From Actinopolyspora xinjiangensis (GTDB taxonomy: Bacteria > Actinomycetota > Actinomycetes > Mycobacteriales > Pseudonocardiaceae): a stretch of DNA of 64,000 nt. Location: the NCBI RefSeq assembly GCF_900104475.1, contig NZ_FNJR01000002.1, forward strand, positions 1-64,000. Direction: 5' to 3'. The notes under the pieces are model-generated. The model worked only from the letters and a program-made list of their open reading frames with translations. It was not told the DNA's origin and made no database searches. Every line of letters begins with the position of its first letter. The stretch's first letter is position 1. The position numbers and the translations under genes are program-made. Positions 8,601 to 20,530 of this stretch are shown here, piece after piece.

Positions 8601-8863
8601 AAGGTGCTCATCATCCGGTTGAGGGCGGCCAGCGCCTCCGCGTAGCGCTGCTCGGCGTCCTGCTCCGTCGGTCGGGCCGGGGTGGTGCTCCGCCCCTGAG
8701 GGGCGGGCTGCTGCCGCGGGGGCTGCTCCTGGGAGGGACGGTCGTCCGCCTCGTTGGTGAACCAGCTGTTGGCGGTACCGCTCGTTCGCCGTTCCGGTGT
8801 CGGCCCCCCGGAGTGGTCCTGGCCCCGGGGCGTTCGGTCCTGCTGGTTCAACTGGTCGTTCAT
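5609..8863 (-). CDS. Large TPR protein with C-terminal CHAT domain
   Basis: 1,084 aa from ATG 8863 (an ORF extension upstream is rejected). The first ~65 residues are disordered and Gln/Pro-rich. Residues about 70-700 are tetratricopeptide-like helical repeats (A/L/Y-rich, e.g. DPDEVLYLSNLALALTDSAN). The C-terminal ~300 residues are CHAT-like: ALVVSLPSVTPELAEEH, LWWSTQGAAAFLPLHAA, and FAFMGFRHVISTLWAM near the end. In active CHAT proteases a His follows the HxA stretch and the Cys lies in LSAC; here the corresponding segments read VHVCEPSTQ and LARCRT, so the Cys remains but the His is not recognisable. It may be a scaffold or signalling protein. It faces away from rpoB. Confidence 0.85.
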   Translation of the reverse strand: MNDQLNQQDRTPRGQDHSGGPTPERRTSGTANSWFTNEADDRPSQEQPPRQQPAPQGRSTTPARPTEQDAEQRYAEALAALNRMMSTFDFTELSWVTEVLRATAGALPEQDPSRPGVLNNLGSAAQLAHLASGDPAHLEDAVSYYRAAADAARRDDPDEVLYLSNLALALTDSANRTGSAEQAAESVEIARLGVERTERTAPSSVGDPAEDLRRHRGTALIRLGNALKLHARLAADNDSDDESIEVFQAALRESAGQDGGPPTDSPDPLISLGTALLRRHERTTDPNDLDEGIKYLRIGVGLLPDGQHRRWMLLRFAEALRLRYRQRGDLADLQSAINELFGVLEDLDAGNPVLGKLIWNLTSSTVEHLDSSGESGNLYRALKTISPVMRDLAGDDPNRAVALASYGALARRHYLHAGNTAALDTAVSAGEAATDSETTPAKRCAVLNSLASTLITRFERAGQQSDLDRAGEAAEEALRNSQQRTAPQYTAYAQLGVVAAHRHRLNSRNEELDTAIEMFDRALIAMPDSAPERVTVATHLGRALQTLYRRTGRRKLYRWARKTLTDAATLPTGPADQRLKAANLCGRLAAQAHRWSEALESFTLAVELLPLVTQGKRAVATPTVQRRWAHVTADAAACAIEVGKPERAVELLEHGRAALLSELLPAGSELGQLNLSHPELATDAVRLRRLLDRHPEEPILGGVDVIDDVRRRRWLADTWEELLTEIRAEPGHEGRLRTRTFDALAEAADEGAVVLVNLSEYRSDAVIVFGGRALVVSLPSVTPELAEEHAASALNAAQQAQRTADTERALGSTLDWLWRNVTRPVLDRMGYTRMPPQGARWPRLWWSTQGAAAFLPLHAATSTAGESALDRVISSYTPGLRVLLAAKHRRERAGADGALIAGPADERTPDQPGRIPARHWPSATLMSERDHTADDVFAAFDQHQLVHVCEPSTQHAAQPAAGLVLDREERARSLNLLELGQRDFGDAKFLCLARCRTKDTPSAAALTMAGAFAFMGFRHVISTLWAMHRGPAEDVLSALYAELARDGEFRAEFSPSVLNATTRRLRKRYPDAPTLWAGYTHVGT

Positions 8864-9004
8864 CCTGTTCTCCCGTGTCACCGCGGGTGCGAAACCGGGG
8901 CCGACTCCTCGGTGCCTGCGGCGTCCGCCGAGTAGGATCACGATTCCGCACGGTCACGCGTCGATCGTGTCACGACCGTTGCTCGGTGCAGACGATACGA
9001 GTGC

Positions 9005-9034
9005 GTCGTACGGTTCCGCCGGGGTATCGGTCAA
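9005..9034 (-). promoter_or_regulatory. Candidate promoter for the TPR-CHAT gene
   Basis: On the minus strand, TTGACC (9029-9034) and TACGAC (9005-9010) are separated by 18 bases. This would give a 5' leader of about 130 nt before ATG 8863. The -35 matches consensus at 5 of 6 positions; the -10 is weaker. Confidence 0.45.
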
Positions 9035-9434
9035 AAATTCGCACAGATCTTCCGGGATGTGGGAACACGGGACGTTCTCGCGGTGTTCACCCTCCCGTTG
9101 ACCTGGCGGCGGGGCGCGGCCGGGTCGGGTGCGGTGGTTCGGTTCGCGAGGGGGGTCTCGCCGTAGCCCGCTCCGGAAGGGCCGAGCCGGGGCGCTCGCC
9201 GCGATCTCGGGGCGGGTGAGCTGTGACGTCGGTCGCGGCGTAGAGTGACGATCGGAATGCGCGGCGTGGTGTGTGGTCACATCGAGTGACCATGCTTTCG
9301 TTCGGGAGAGTGATGCGGCGTGGAGCTCTTGACTCACGGCCTCCGGGCGGTCACGCTTGTTTTCGGTAGACGCCGGAGCGGATGACCTAGCGGGTGATGC
9401 GGTGATCGCCGAGGCGGGCGGTAACGGCCCCCTC

Positions 9435-9463
9435 TCGACAGCGGGCGACACGCGCGCTAGACT
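9435..9463 (+). promoter_or_regulatory. Candidate main promoter of rpoBC
   Basis: TCGACA (9435-9440), 17 bases, TAGACT (9458-9463). Both boxes fit a vegetative sigma-factor promoter, with one mismatch in the -35. The predicted start near 9470 gives a leader of about 175 nt before the rpoB TTG. The spacer contains GGGCGACACGC, which resembles the hairpin element in the rpsL and rpsJ leaders. Confidence 0.55.
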
Positions 9464-9562
9464 GCTACGTTGCGCTGCCCGCATTCCCCGTTCCCTGGCC
9501 TGAGGACTCAGCAATGGTGGCCCTGAGCTGGGGCTTTCCGGATTGCGGGCGCCATTGCACCC

Positions 9563-9592
9563 TTGACAGCCGTGCTATCCGGACACCTACAC
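9563..9592 (+). promoter_or_regulatory. Possible second rpoB promoter
   Basis: A perfect TTGACA (9563-9568) followed after 18 bases by CTACAC (9587-9592). The -10 is poor, so this is only a candidate. It would give a leader of about 45 nt. Confidence 0.3.
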
Positions 9593-9644
9593 CCAACGCT
9601 CCGGAAGCGGTTGCAGCCAGTTCAGAGTCCCGGAAGGACGCATC

Positions 9645-12600
9645 TTGGCAGTCTCCCGCGCGACCAAGGTCTCTGCAGCTTCCAACTTCACGAGGGGGAT
9701 CCCTGGGGCCCCCAGGCGGGTCTCATTCGAGAAGATCCGTGAGCCGCTGGAAGTACCAGACCTGCTCGATCTGCAGGTCCAATCCTTCGAATGGCTCGTC
9801 GGTGACGAGGCCTGGTTCCAGCGCCGGGTCGATGCCGGCGAGGAAATGCCCGTTGGTGGCCTGGAAGAGGTCCTGAACGAGATCTCCCCGATCGAGGACT
9901 TCTCGGGCTCCATGTCGCTGTCCTTTTCCGACCCGCGATTCGACGAGGTCAAGGCCTCCATCGAGGAGTGCAAAGACAAGGACATGACCTACGCGGCTCC
10001 GCTGTTCGTCACGGCGGAGTTCATAAACCAGACGACGGGCGAGATCAAGAGTCAGACCGTCTTCATGGGGGACTTCCCCGTGATGAGCGACAAGGGCACG
10101 TTCATCATCAACGGCACCGAGCGTGTCGTGGTCTCCCAGCTGGTCCGCTCGCCCGGCGTGTACTTCGACCAGACCGTCGACAAGTCGACGGACAAGGACG
10201 TCTACAGCGCGAAGATCATCCCCAGCCGGGGTGCCTGGCTGGAGTTCGACGTCGACAAGCGCGACACCGTCGGCGTGCGCATCGATCGCAAGCGCCGCCA
10301 GCCGGTGACCGTCCTGCTCAAGGCGCTGGGGTGGACCGCGGAGGGCATCCGCGAGCGGTTCGGCTTCTCCGAGACGATGCTCTCGACGCTGGAGAAGGAC
10401 CACACCACGGGCCAGGACGAGGCCCTGCTGGACATCTACCGCAAGCTGCGTCCCGGCGAGCCGCCGACGAAGGAGAGCGCGCAGACGCTGCTGGAGAACC
10501 TCTTCTTCAAGGAGAAGCGGTACGACCTCGCGCGCGTCGGCCGGTACAAGGTCAACAAGAAGCTCGGCATCGACCTGCCGTTCACCTCGGGGGTGCTCAC
10601 CCACGAGGACATCGCCACCACCATCGAGTACCTGGTGCGGCTGCACGCGGGCGAGAGCTCGATGGGCTCCGAGGGCAACGAGGTCCCGGTCGAGCTCGAC
10701 GACATCGACCACTTCGGCAACCGCAGGCTGCGCACCGTCGGTGAACTCATCCAGAACCAGGTGCGGGTCGGCCTCTCCCGGATGGAGCGCGTCGTCCGCG
10801 AGCGCATGACCACGCAGGACGTCGAGGCGATCACGCCGCAGACGCTGATCAACATTCGTCCGGTGGTCGCCGCGATCAAGGAGTTCTTCGGTACCTCGCA
10901 GCTCTCCCAGTTCATGGACCAGACCAACCCGCTGGCCGGGCTGACGCACAAGCGGCGGCTCTCGGCCCTGGGGCCGGGCGGTCTGTCCCGGGAGCGCGCC
11001 GGCGTCGAGGTCCGTGACGTGCACCCCTCGCACTACGGTCGGATGTGCCCGATCGAGACGCCGGAGGGGCCGAACATCGGTCTGATCGGTTCGCTGGCGA
11101 CCTTCGGCAGGGTCAACCCCTTCGGGTTCATCGAGACGCCCTACCGCAAGGTGGTCGACGGTGTGGTCACCGACCAGGTGGACTACCTCACCGCCGACGA
11201 GGAGGACCGCTACACCAAGGCGCAGGCCAACACGCCGATCGACGACGACGGCAACTTCCTGGAGGAGCGCGTACTCGGCAGGCGCAAGGGCGGCGAGGTC
11301 GAGCTGCTCGCCCCCACCGAGATCGAGTACATGGACGTCTCGCCGCGCCAGATGGTCTCGGCGGCCACGGCGATGCTGCCGTTCCTGGAGCACGACGACG
11401 CCAACCGCGCCCTGATGGGCGCCAACATGCAGCGGCAGGCCGTTCCGCTGCTGCGCAGCGAGTCCCCGCTCGTCGGCACCGGCATGGAGCTGCGTGCCGC
11501 CGTCGACGCGGGCAACGTCATCACCGCCGAGAAGGCGGGTGTCGTCGAGGAGCTGTGCGCCGACTACCTCACGATCATGGACGACGACGGCAACCGGCGC
11601 ACCTACCGGCTGCAGAAGTTCGCCCGCTCCAACCACGGCACCTGCATCAACCAGAAGCCGATCGTCAACGAGGGCGACCGGGTCGAGGCCGGCCAGGTCA
11701 TCGCCGACGGCCCCTCGACCGAGAACGGCGAGATGGCGCTGGGCAAGAACCTGCTGGTCGGCATCATGCCGTGGGAGGGGCACAACTACGAGGACGCGAT
11801 CATCCTCTCCCAGCGGCTGGTGCAGGACGACGTGCTGACCTCGATCCACATCGAGGAGCACGAGGTGGACGCCCGCGACACCAAGCTGGGTTCCGAGGAG
11901 ATCACCAGGGACATCCCGAACGTCTCCGAGGACGTGCTCTCCGACCTCGACGAGCGCGGCATCGTCCGGATCGGTGCCGAGGTGCAGGGCGGCGACATCC
12001 TCGTCGGCAAGGTCACCCCCAAGGGTGAGACCGAGCTGACCCCCGAGGAGCGGCTGCTCCGGGCCATCTTCGGCGAGAAGGCCAGGGAGGTCCGCGACAC
12101 CTCGCTGAAGGTGCCGCACGGCGAGACCGGCAAGGTCATCGGCGTCCGCGTCTTCAATCGCGAGGAGGACGACGAGCTTCCCCCCGGTGTCAACGAGCTG
12201 GTCCGGGTCTACGTGGCCCAGAAGAGCAAGATCCAGGACGGTGACAAGCTCGCGGGCAGGCACGGCAACAAGGGCGTCATCGGCAAGATCCTGCCGATCG
12301 AGGACATGCCGTTCACCAAGGACGGCACCCCGATGGACATCATCCTCAACACCCACGGTGTGCCGAGGCGTATGAACATCGGGCAGGTTCTGGAGACGCA
12401 CCTCGGCTGGATCGCCTCGCAGGGCTGGTCCATCGACGGGGACCCGGACTGGGCGAACAAGATCCCCGAGGAGCTCTACGACGTCGAGCCGGGCACCAAG
12501 ACGGCCAGCCCGGTGTTCGACGGTGCTCGCGAGGAGGAGATCACCGGTCTGCTGTCGTCGACGAAGCCGAACCGCGACGGTGAGCGCGTCGTGGACGGCG

Positions 12601-13127
12601 ATGGCAAGGCGATGCTGATCGACGGGCGGAGCGGGGAGCCGTACCCGCACCGTGTGGCGGTCGGCTACATGTACATCCTCAAGCTGTTGCACCTGGTGGA
12701 TGACAAGATCCACGCCCGGTCGACCGGGCCGTACTCGATGATCACCCAACAGCCGCTGGGTGGTAAGGCCCAGTTCGGTGGCCAGCGCTTCGGTGAGATG
12801 GAGTGCTGGGCGATGCAGGCCTACGGCGCCGCCTACACCCTGCAGGAGCTGTTGACGATCAAGTCCGACGACGTGCTCGGCCGCGTCAAGGTCTACGAGG
12901 CGGTCGTCAAGGGCGAGAACATCCCCGAGCCGGGTATTCCGGAGTCGTTCAAGGTGTTGCTCAAGGAGCTGCAGTCGCTGTGCCTGAATGTCGAGGTGCT
13001 CTCCAGCGACGGCGCCGCCATCGAGATGCGTGACGGCGACGACGAGGACCTCGAACGCGCGGCGGCCAACCTCGGCATCAACCTGTCCAAGAACGAGGCG
13101 CCCTCGGTCGACGACGTTGTCAACTGA
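9645..13127 (+). CDS. rpoB: RNA polymerase beta subunit
   Basis: 1,160 aa, the usual actinobacterial length. The TTG start at 9645 is chosen for the Shine-Dalgarno GGAAGGA 7 bases upstream and the N-terminus [12 protein letters not shown]. It begins the conserved RISF/VSFEKI region at about residue 27. The rifampicin pocket lies at residues 416-446 ([17 protein letters not shown], then [13 protein letters not shown]). Key positions D425, H435 and S440 (E. coli 516, 526, 531) are wild type, while T427 and A431 replace the usual N518 and S522. The C-terminal [14 protein letters not shown] motif is intact. It is co-transcribed with rpoC, 92 nt downstream. Confidence 0.98.
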   Translation: MAVSRATKVSAASNFTRGIPGAPRRVSFEKIREPLEVPDLLDLQVQSFEWLVGDEAWFQRRVDAGEEMPVGGLEEVLNEISPIEDFSGSMSLSFSDPRFDEVKASIEECKDKDMTYAAPLFVTAEFINQTTGEIKSQTVFMGDFPVMSDKGTFIINGTERVVVSQLVRSPGVYFDQTVDKSTDKDVYSAKIIPSRGAWLEFDVDKRDTVGVRIDRKRRQPVTVLLKALGWTAEGIRERFGFSETMLSTLEKDHTTGQDEALLDIYRKLRPGEPPTKESAQTLLENLFFKEKRYDLARVGRYKVNKKLGIDLPFTSGVLTHEDIATTIEYLVRLHAGESSMGSEGNEVPVELDDIDHFGNRRLRTVGELIQNQVRVGLSRMERVVRERMTTQDVEAITPQTLINIRPVVAAIKEFFGTSQLSQFMDQTNPLAGLTHKRRLSALGPGGLSRERAGVEVRDVHPSHYGRMCPIETPEGPNIGLIGSLATFGRVNPFGFIETPYRKVVDGVVTDQVDYLTADEEDRYTKAQANTPIDDDGNFLEERVLGRRKGGEVELLAPTEIEYMDVSPRQMVSAATAMLPFLEHDDANRALMGANMQRQAVPLLRSESPLVGTGMELRAAVDAGNVITAEKAGVVEELCADYLTIMDDDGNRRTYRLQKFARSNHGTCINQKPIVNEGDRVEAGQVIADGPSTENGEMALGKNLLVGIMPWEGHNYEDAIILSQRLVQDDVLTSIHIEEHEVDARDTKLGSEEITRDIPNVSEDVLSDLDERGIVRIGAEVQGGDILVGKVTPKGETELTPEERLLRAIFGEKAREVRDTSLKVPHGETGKVIGVRVFNREEDDELPPGVNELVRVYVAQKSKIQDGDKLAGRHGNKGVIGKILPIEDMPFTKDGTPMDIILNTHGVPRRMNIGQVLETHLGWIASQGWSIDGDPDWANKIPEELYDVEPGTKTASPVFDGAREEEITGLLSSTKPNRDGERVVDGDGKAMLIDGRSGEPYPHRVAVGYMYILKLLHLVDDKIHARSTGPYSMITQQPLGGKAQFGGQRFGEMECWAMQAYGAAYTLQELLTIKSDDVLGRVKVYEAVVKGENIPEPGIPESFKVLLKELQSLCLNVEVLSSDGAAIEMRDGDDEDLERAAANLGINLSKNEAPSVDDVVN

Positions 13128-13219
13128 CCTCGTCGCCGGTTCGCGGAAGCCCGGCGCGGCTTCCGCGAACCGGCCCCACGTCCACCCGGCACACACCCAA
13201 CAAAGGGAGAAGACCCGAC

Positions 13220-17131
<3,912 letters not shown>

Positions 17132-17136
17132 CACGA

Positions 17137-17170
17137 ACGGTGCGCCGGACCAGGGAGTTCGGCGCACCGT
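17137..17170 (+). terminator. First hairpin after rpoC
   Basis: Perfect 11-bp arms: ACGGTGCGCCG (17137-17147) and CGGCGCACCGT (17160-17170), with a 12-base loop and no T run. It lies six bases after the rpoC stop, in tandem with a stronger terminator. Confidence 0.6.
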
Positions 17171-17181
17171 CGCGGTCGAAG

Positions 17182-17221
17182 AAGGCTCCCTGCTCGTCTC
17201 CTCCGAGCAGGGAGCCTTTTG
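17182..17221 (+). terminator. Intrinsic terminator of rpoBC
   Basis: Perfect 15-bp arms: AAGGCTCCCTGCTCG (17182-17196) and CGAGCAGGGAGCCTT (17204-17218), with a 7-base loop and a run of four T at 17217-17220. It is the most canonical intrinsic terminator in the window. Confidence 0.88.
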
Positions 17222-17254
17222 TGTCGTGAAACTTCGGGGCCGGTTCGCGTGCCG

Positions 17255-17372
17255 GTGCCGGTGGCGGAACCTCCGGCGCCGACGGCGCTCCGGGAGTGGG
17301 CACCTCGAGTAGCTACTACGCCACGTGCCCACTGTCCTCGCGGCGCCGACGCCGGAGAACCCGCGGCGGTGC
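17255..17372 (+). repeat. Structured dispersed repeat, copy A
   Basis: About 112 bp, aligned with copies at 17500-17613 (inverted) and 43942-44062. Shared blocks are GTGGCGGAACCTC, a TAG-TACTAC centre, GTCCTCGCG and ACCCGCGGCGGTGC. Nested arms in this copy are CTCCGGCG/CGCCGGAG, GGCGCCG/CGGCGCC and AGTGGGCAC/GTGCCCACT around the centre GTAGCTACTAC. It is the most diverged copy and lies between rpoC and the convergent 17656-18129 gene. Confidence 0.8.
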
Positions 17373-17499
17373 GGGATGCGCAGCCGTAAGTGCTCGGCGT
17401 CGTTCGATCCGTCGATTTCTCGCGTAATCGCCGGGACTCTTCGACTGGGTGATCAGTTCCGACCACCCTCGTGGGCCGACTCCCACCACTCACTCCACC

Positions 17500-17613
17500 G
17501 GCACCGCCGCGGGGTCTCGGGTGCGGCTCTCGCGAGGACGCCGGAGACGTCGTGTAGTACCTACCCGATGTCTCCGACCCCGCAGCGAGAGCCGTGCCAG
17601 AGGTTCCGCCGGA
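17500..17613 (-). repeat. Structured dispersed repeat, copy B (inverted)
   Basis: Read on the minus strand it begins CGGCGGAACCTCTGGC and ends CCGCGGCGGTGC. Inner arms are CGGCTCTCG/CGAGAGCCG and CGGAGAC/GTCTCCG around GGGTAGGTACTACAC. The innermost stem differs in sequence from copy A but still pairs. It lies in the same convergent gap as copy A. Confidence 0.85.
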
Positions 17614-17655
17614 CGACCTCCTACGCAACCGGGGCGGAAGTGCTCACACCGGAGG

Positions 17656-18129
17656 TCAGCTCTCCAACTCTTCCAGCGTCTTGCGCACCCGCTGCAACTC
17701 CGCCTCCAGCTCGGCCAGCCTGGCCTCGTGCTGCTGACGGGCCTCGGACAATACCGACTCGATGGCCTCCGAGATGTCGTCGTGCAGCTCACCGGCGGCC
17801 TTGGACACCGAGGACGCCGCGATGGGCAGCCCCTGTACGATCTTCTTGCCCGCGTGCGTCAGGTCGGCCTGCCACTCGCCCTCGGCGGTGCCGCTGACCG
17901 TCAGCGTGAGCTCCACCTGGCGTGTCTTGCGCGCACCGCCCTGCTTACGCCCCTTGGTCTTCTTCTGCGTTCCCTGCTCCGCGCTGCCGCTGCCGCCGCT
18001 CGGATCGGCGGTCTCGGCCTGCCGCTCCGCGTCACCCCGGCCGGTGGCTTCCTGGCCGGTGGTGGGCTGTTCCGGAGCGGTCTGCTCGGTGGTGGGCTGG
18101 TCGGAGGTCGGTTCTTGCTGTTCGCTCAC
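17656..18129 (-). CDS. Hypothetical coiled-coil protein
   Basis: 157 aa from GTG 18129 with the Shine-Dalgarno GAGAGGGG. The first ~65 residues are a disordered Gln/Thr/Glu/Pro tail, then a basic patch (KKTKGRKQGGARK). A conserved-looking core follows (VELTLTVSGTAEGEWQADLT, HAGKKIVQGLPI), and the end is a coiled coil (ARLAELEAELQRVRKTLEEL). It probably belongs to an uncharacterised actinobacterial DUF family (DUF6319-like, from memory). No enzymatic motif or membrane segment is seen. A -10-like TATCCT at 18165-18170 (minus strand) lies about 35 nt upstream of the start. It converges on rpoC. Confidence 0.75.
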   Translation of the reverse strand: MSEQQEPTSDQPTTEQTAPEQPTTGQEATGRGDAERQAETADPSGGSGSAEQGTQKKTKGRKQGGARKTRQVELTLTVSGTAEGEWQADLTHAGKKIVQGLPIAASSVSKAAGELHDDISEAIESVLSEARQQHEARLAELEAELQRVRKTLEELES

Positions 18130-18270
18130 TTTTCCCCTCTCGGGTCGCACGGCCGAAAAAGATCAGGATAGAACGTCTGTTCGATACCGCTTCGTGCGGT
18201 GCTGCCACCGCCGCGGCGGGAAAGGCGAGGCCGCGAACGGATTCCGCCGCCGTGCCCTCGAATTCCCGGT

Positions 18271-19689
18271 TCAGTGCTCCGTCAGGCCACGTAACAGCGC
18301 ACGCAGTGCCTGTCCGAACGCGTGTCCCGGCGGAGCCGCGTAACCGATCATCAGACCTTCCCGGCGCAGCCGGTCGTCCATCCAGTGTTCGGCGAGCCCG
18401 TTCACCGCGACGGAGTGCCGACGCAGCCGTCGCAGCACCCGCCGTTCGGAAGGCCCTTCCGGAGCCAGTCGCAGCGTCAGGTGCAGGCCCGCCGCGATTC
18501 CGGCGGGATACAGCTCGTGGCGCACCTTCGACTCGGTGAGCGCGGTCACCACCCGCTGTCGTCGTCGCTCGTAACCGGCCCGGCAGCGCCGCACGTGTTG
18601 ATCGTAGCTTCCGGAACGCAGCATCTCGGCCAGGGTGAGCTGTTCTATGACGGGGGGAGTCAGATCCCCGTTCGCCCTGTGTTCCCGGACCGGTTCCACC
18701 AGGTGTTCCGGCAGCGCCAGCCAGGCCAGCCGAAGCCCGGGAGCCAGGGTTTTGCTCGCCGTTCCCGCGTACACCACCTGCCGTGGTGCGATCCGCTGCA
18801 ACGCCGCGACCGGCTCGCGGTCGAACCGGAACTCCCCGTCGTAGTCGTCCTCGACGATCAGTCGGTCCTCGGCGCGCGCGAGCCTGCCGAGCTCGGTGCG
18901 CCGTTCGGCCGACATGGTGATCCCCAGCGGGTACTGGTGCGCCGGGGTCACCACCATGACCGGGCTGTGCGCCCCGGTCGTCTCGATGCCCGAGTCGTCC
19001 AGCGGAACACCGCGCACCCGCAGCCCGCTCTCCCCGGCGATCCGGCGCAGCTTCGGCAACGAGGGGTCCTCGAAGTCCACAGCGGACACTCCGCGTCGTG
19101 CCAGCACCTCGCACAGCGTCCCCAGCGCCTCGCCGTAACCGGCGAAGACGACGATCCGCTCCGGTGAGGTGCGCACCCCGCGCACCCGGGCCAGGTACTC
19201 GGCCAGCGCCCCGCGCAGCGCCGGATGCCCCGCCGGGTGGCCGTAGTCGAGTTCCTCGGCGGGAACCGTGCGCAGCGCGCGTCGCTGGGCGGCCAGCCAG
19301 TCCGCGCGGGGGAACCCGCTCAGGTCCGGTTTGCCGGGGCGCAGGTCCCAGCGGAGTTCGGTGGCCCTGCGGGTGGCCGACTCCCGGAGCTTCCCCGGCA
19401 CGGGGGACTCGACGGCGGCGACGGTGGTCGCCGCGCCCTGCCGGGTGACGAGCAGTCCCTCGGCGACCAGCAGCTCGTAGGCGCGGGTGACCGTGCCCCG
19501 GGACACGCCGAGATCGGCGGCCAGCAGCCGGGTGGAGGGAACCCTGCTCCCGGCGGCGATCCGGTTCTCCCGGATGGCGGTTCGCAACGAGGCGGCCAGT
19601 TCGACGCTGCTCCCCCAGGCCCGCCGGTCCAGGTGGAGGTCGATCCCGCTCTTCCCGGAACGTTCCGAACTGGACCCGTCGTCACGCAT
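18271..19689 (-). CDS. MocR/PdxR-type GntR regulator with aminotransferase domain
   Basis: 472 aa from ATG 19689. A GntR winged helix lies at about residues 20-90 (LRTAIRENRIAAGSRVPSTR, LLAADLGVSRGTVTRAYELL). A fold-type I aminotransferase-like domain follows, with IVEDDYDGEFRFD and the PLP-lysine motif GTASKTLAPGLRLAW. The family binds PLP and regulates vitamin B6, GABA or amino-acid genes, often divergent targets. Here the divergent neighbour is an AhpD-like gene only 45 nt away, the likely target by position. The longer upstream frame is rejected because it crosses the neighbour. Confidence 0.88.
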   Translation of the reverse strand: MRDDGSSSERSGKSGIDLHLDRRAWGSSVELAASLRTAIRENRIAAGSRVPSTRLLAADLGVSRGTVTRAYELLVAEGLLVTRQGAATTVAAVESPVPGKLRESATRRATELRWDLRPGKPDLSGFPRADWLAAQRRALRTVPAEELDYGHPAGHPALRGALAEYLARVRGVRTSPERIVVFAGYGEALGTLCEVLARRGVSAVDFEDPSLPKLRRIAGESGLRVRGVPLDDSGIETTGAHSPVMVVTPAHQYPLGITMSAERRTELGRLARAEDRLIVEDDYDGEFRFDREPVAALQRIAPRQVVYAGTASKTLAPGLRLAWLALPEHLVEPVREHRANGDLTPPVIEQLTLAEMLRSGSYDQHVRRCRAGYERRRQRVVTALTESKVRHELYPAGIAAGLHLTLRLAPEGPSERRVLRRLRRHSVAVNGLAEHWMDDRLRREGLMIGYAAPPGHAFGQALRALLRGLTEH

Positions 19690-19734
19690 CGCACTGGACC
19701 ATATCCGAGTCCCGTGAGCGCTTAGGTTCGTGCC

Positions 19735-20199
19735 ATGACCGAACGACGCATGGACCTGTCCGAAACGACCCCGGAGCTGTACCGGGCGATGCGCGAATTG
19801 GAGCTCTCGATCCAGCGGGAGCTGGAACGGGTCGGGGTGGAACCGGAGGTGTACGAACTGGTCAAGATCCGAGCCTCGCAGCTCAACGGCTGCGCGTTCT
19901 GTCTGGACATGCACCTGACGGACTCCCGGCGGCTCGGCATCGCCCAGCAACGGCTCGACGTGCTCCCCGCCTGGCGCGAGGTGGCGGTGTACTCCGAACG
20001 GGAGCGCGCCGCGCTCGAACTGGCCGAGGCGATCACCCTCGTGGGCGAGAGCCACGTCGACGACGAGGTGTGGCGACGTGTGCGCGAGGTCCTCTCCGAG
20101 CCGGAGGCGGCCGCGTTGACCTGGGCCGCGACGGGGATCAACACCTGGAACCGGCTGGCGATCACCTCGCGGGCGCAGCCGCCGGAGCGGCGGGAATGA
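19735..20199 (+). CDS. AhpD-like / carboxymuconolactone decarboxylase family protein
   Basis: 154 aa. The AhpD-type redox motif is CAFCLDMH at about residues 55-62, preceded by LVKIRASQLNG as in the family. The C-terminus LTWAATGINTWNRLAI is also characteristic. Such proteins act as peroxidase or disulfide-reducing enzymes with a proton-relay His. A -10-like TAGGTT ends six bases before the ATG at 19735, and no Shine-Dalgarno is visible, so the mRNA is probably leaderless. The MocR-type regulator is divergent and may control it. Confidence 0.88.
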   Translation: MTERRMDLSETTPELYRAMRELELSIQRELERVGVEPEVYELVKIRASQLNGCAFCLDMHLTDSRRLGIAQQRLDVLPAWREVAVYSERERAALELAEAITLVGESHVDDEVWRRVREVLSEPEAAALTWAATGINTWNRLAITSRAQPPERRE

Positions 20200-20530
20200 C
20201 CCTGTCGTCCGGGCTGATCCGTTCTGTGTGGGATCGGGCCCCCGAGTGGTTGGTACTCTTTCGGTCGTGGCGGTGATCCGGACTCCTCGGCACACCGGAG
20301 TGCGCCGGAGGCCGTGCGGTTTCCGCGGGGCGCGCGTCGTCCGGCCGGTCGCGCCGCGGCTCGCGGTGGGACGCGAGAACGGGTGAACCTCCTGGAGCCG
20401 TTCGAGGTGAGCGTGCGACTGTCGGAACCGGACTGCCGGACTGCCGGGGTGCGTCCGGGCGGCGTCGTCGCCCCGAGCGTTTCCGGTGTCGCGGCCCGGC
20501 AAGACCGAACCGAGCAGGAGTAGCCTCCCC
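20200..20530. other. Gap before the tandem DraG gene
   Basis: A 69-codon frame (20314-20523) ends just before the next gene, but it is Arg/Pro/Ala-rich, resembles nothing, and may be spurious. The only site I can support is the ribosome-binding site GCAGGAG at 20513-20519, which favours ATG 20531. Confidence 0.4.

Noticed and set aside
5408-8935. Very long plus-strand frame (1,175 codons) opposite the TPR-CHAT gene
   Set aside because: It is antisense to a gene with clear TPR and CHAT features. Its translation is Gln/Arg/Val/Gly low-complexity, as expected for a high-GC shadow frame.
20314-20523. 69-codon ORF before the tandem DraG gene
   Set aside because: Arg/Pro/Ala-rich, without recognisable family or convincing start; it probably overlaps the leader.
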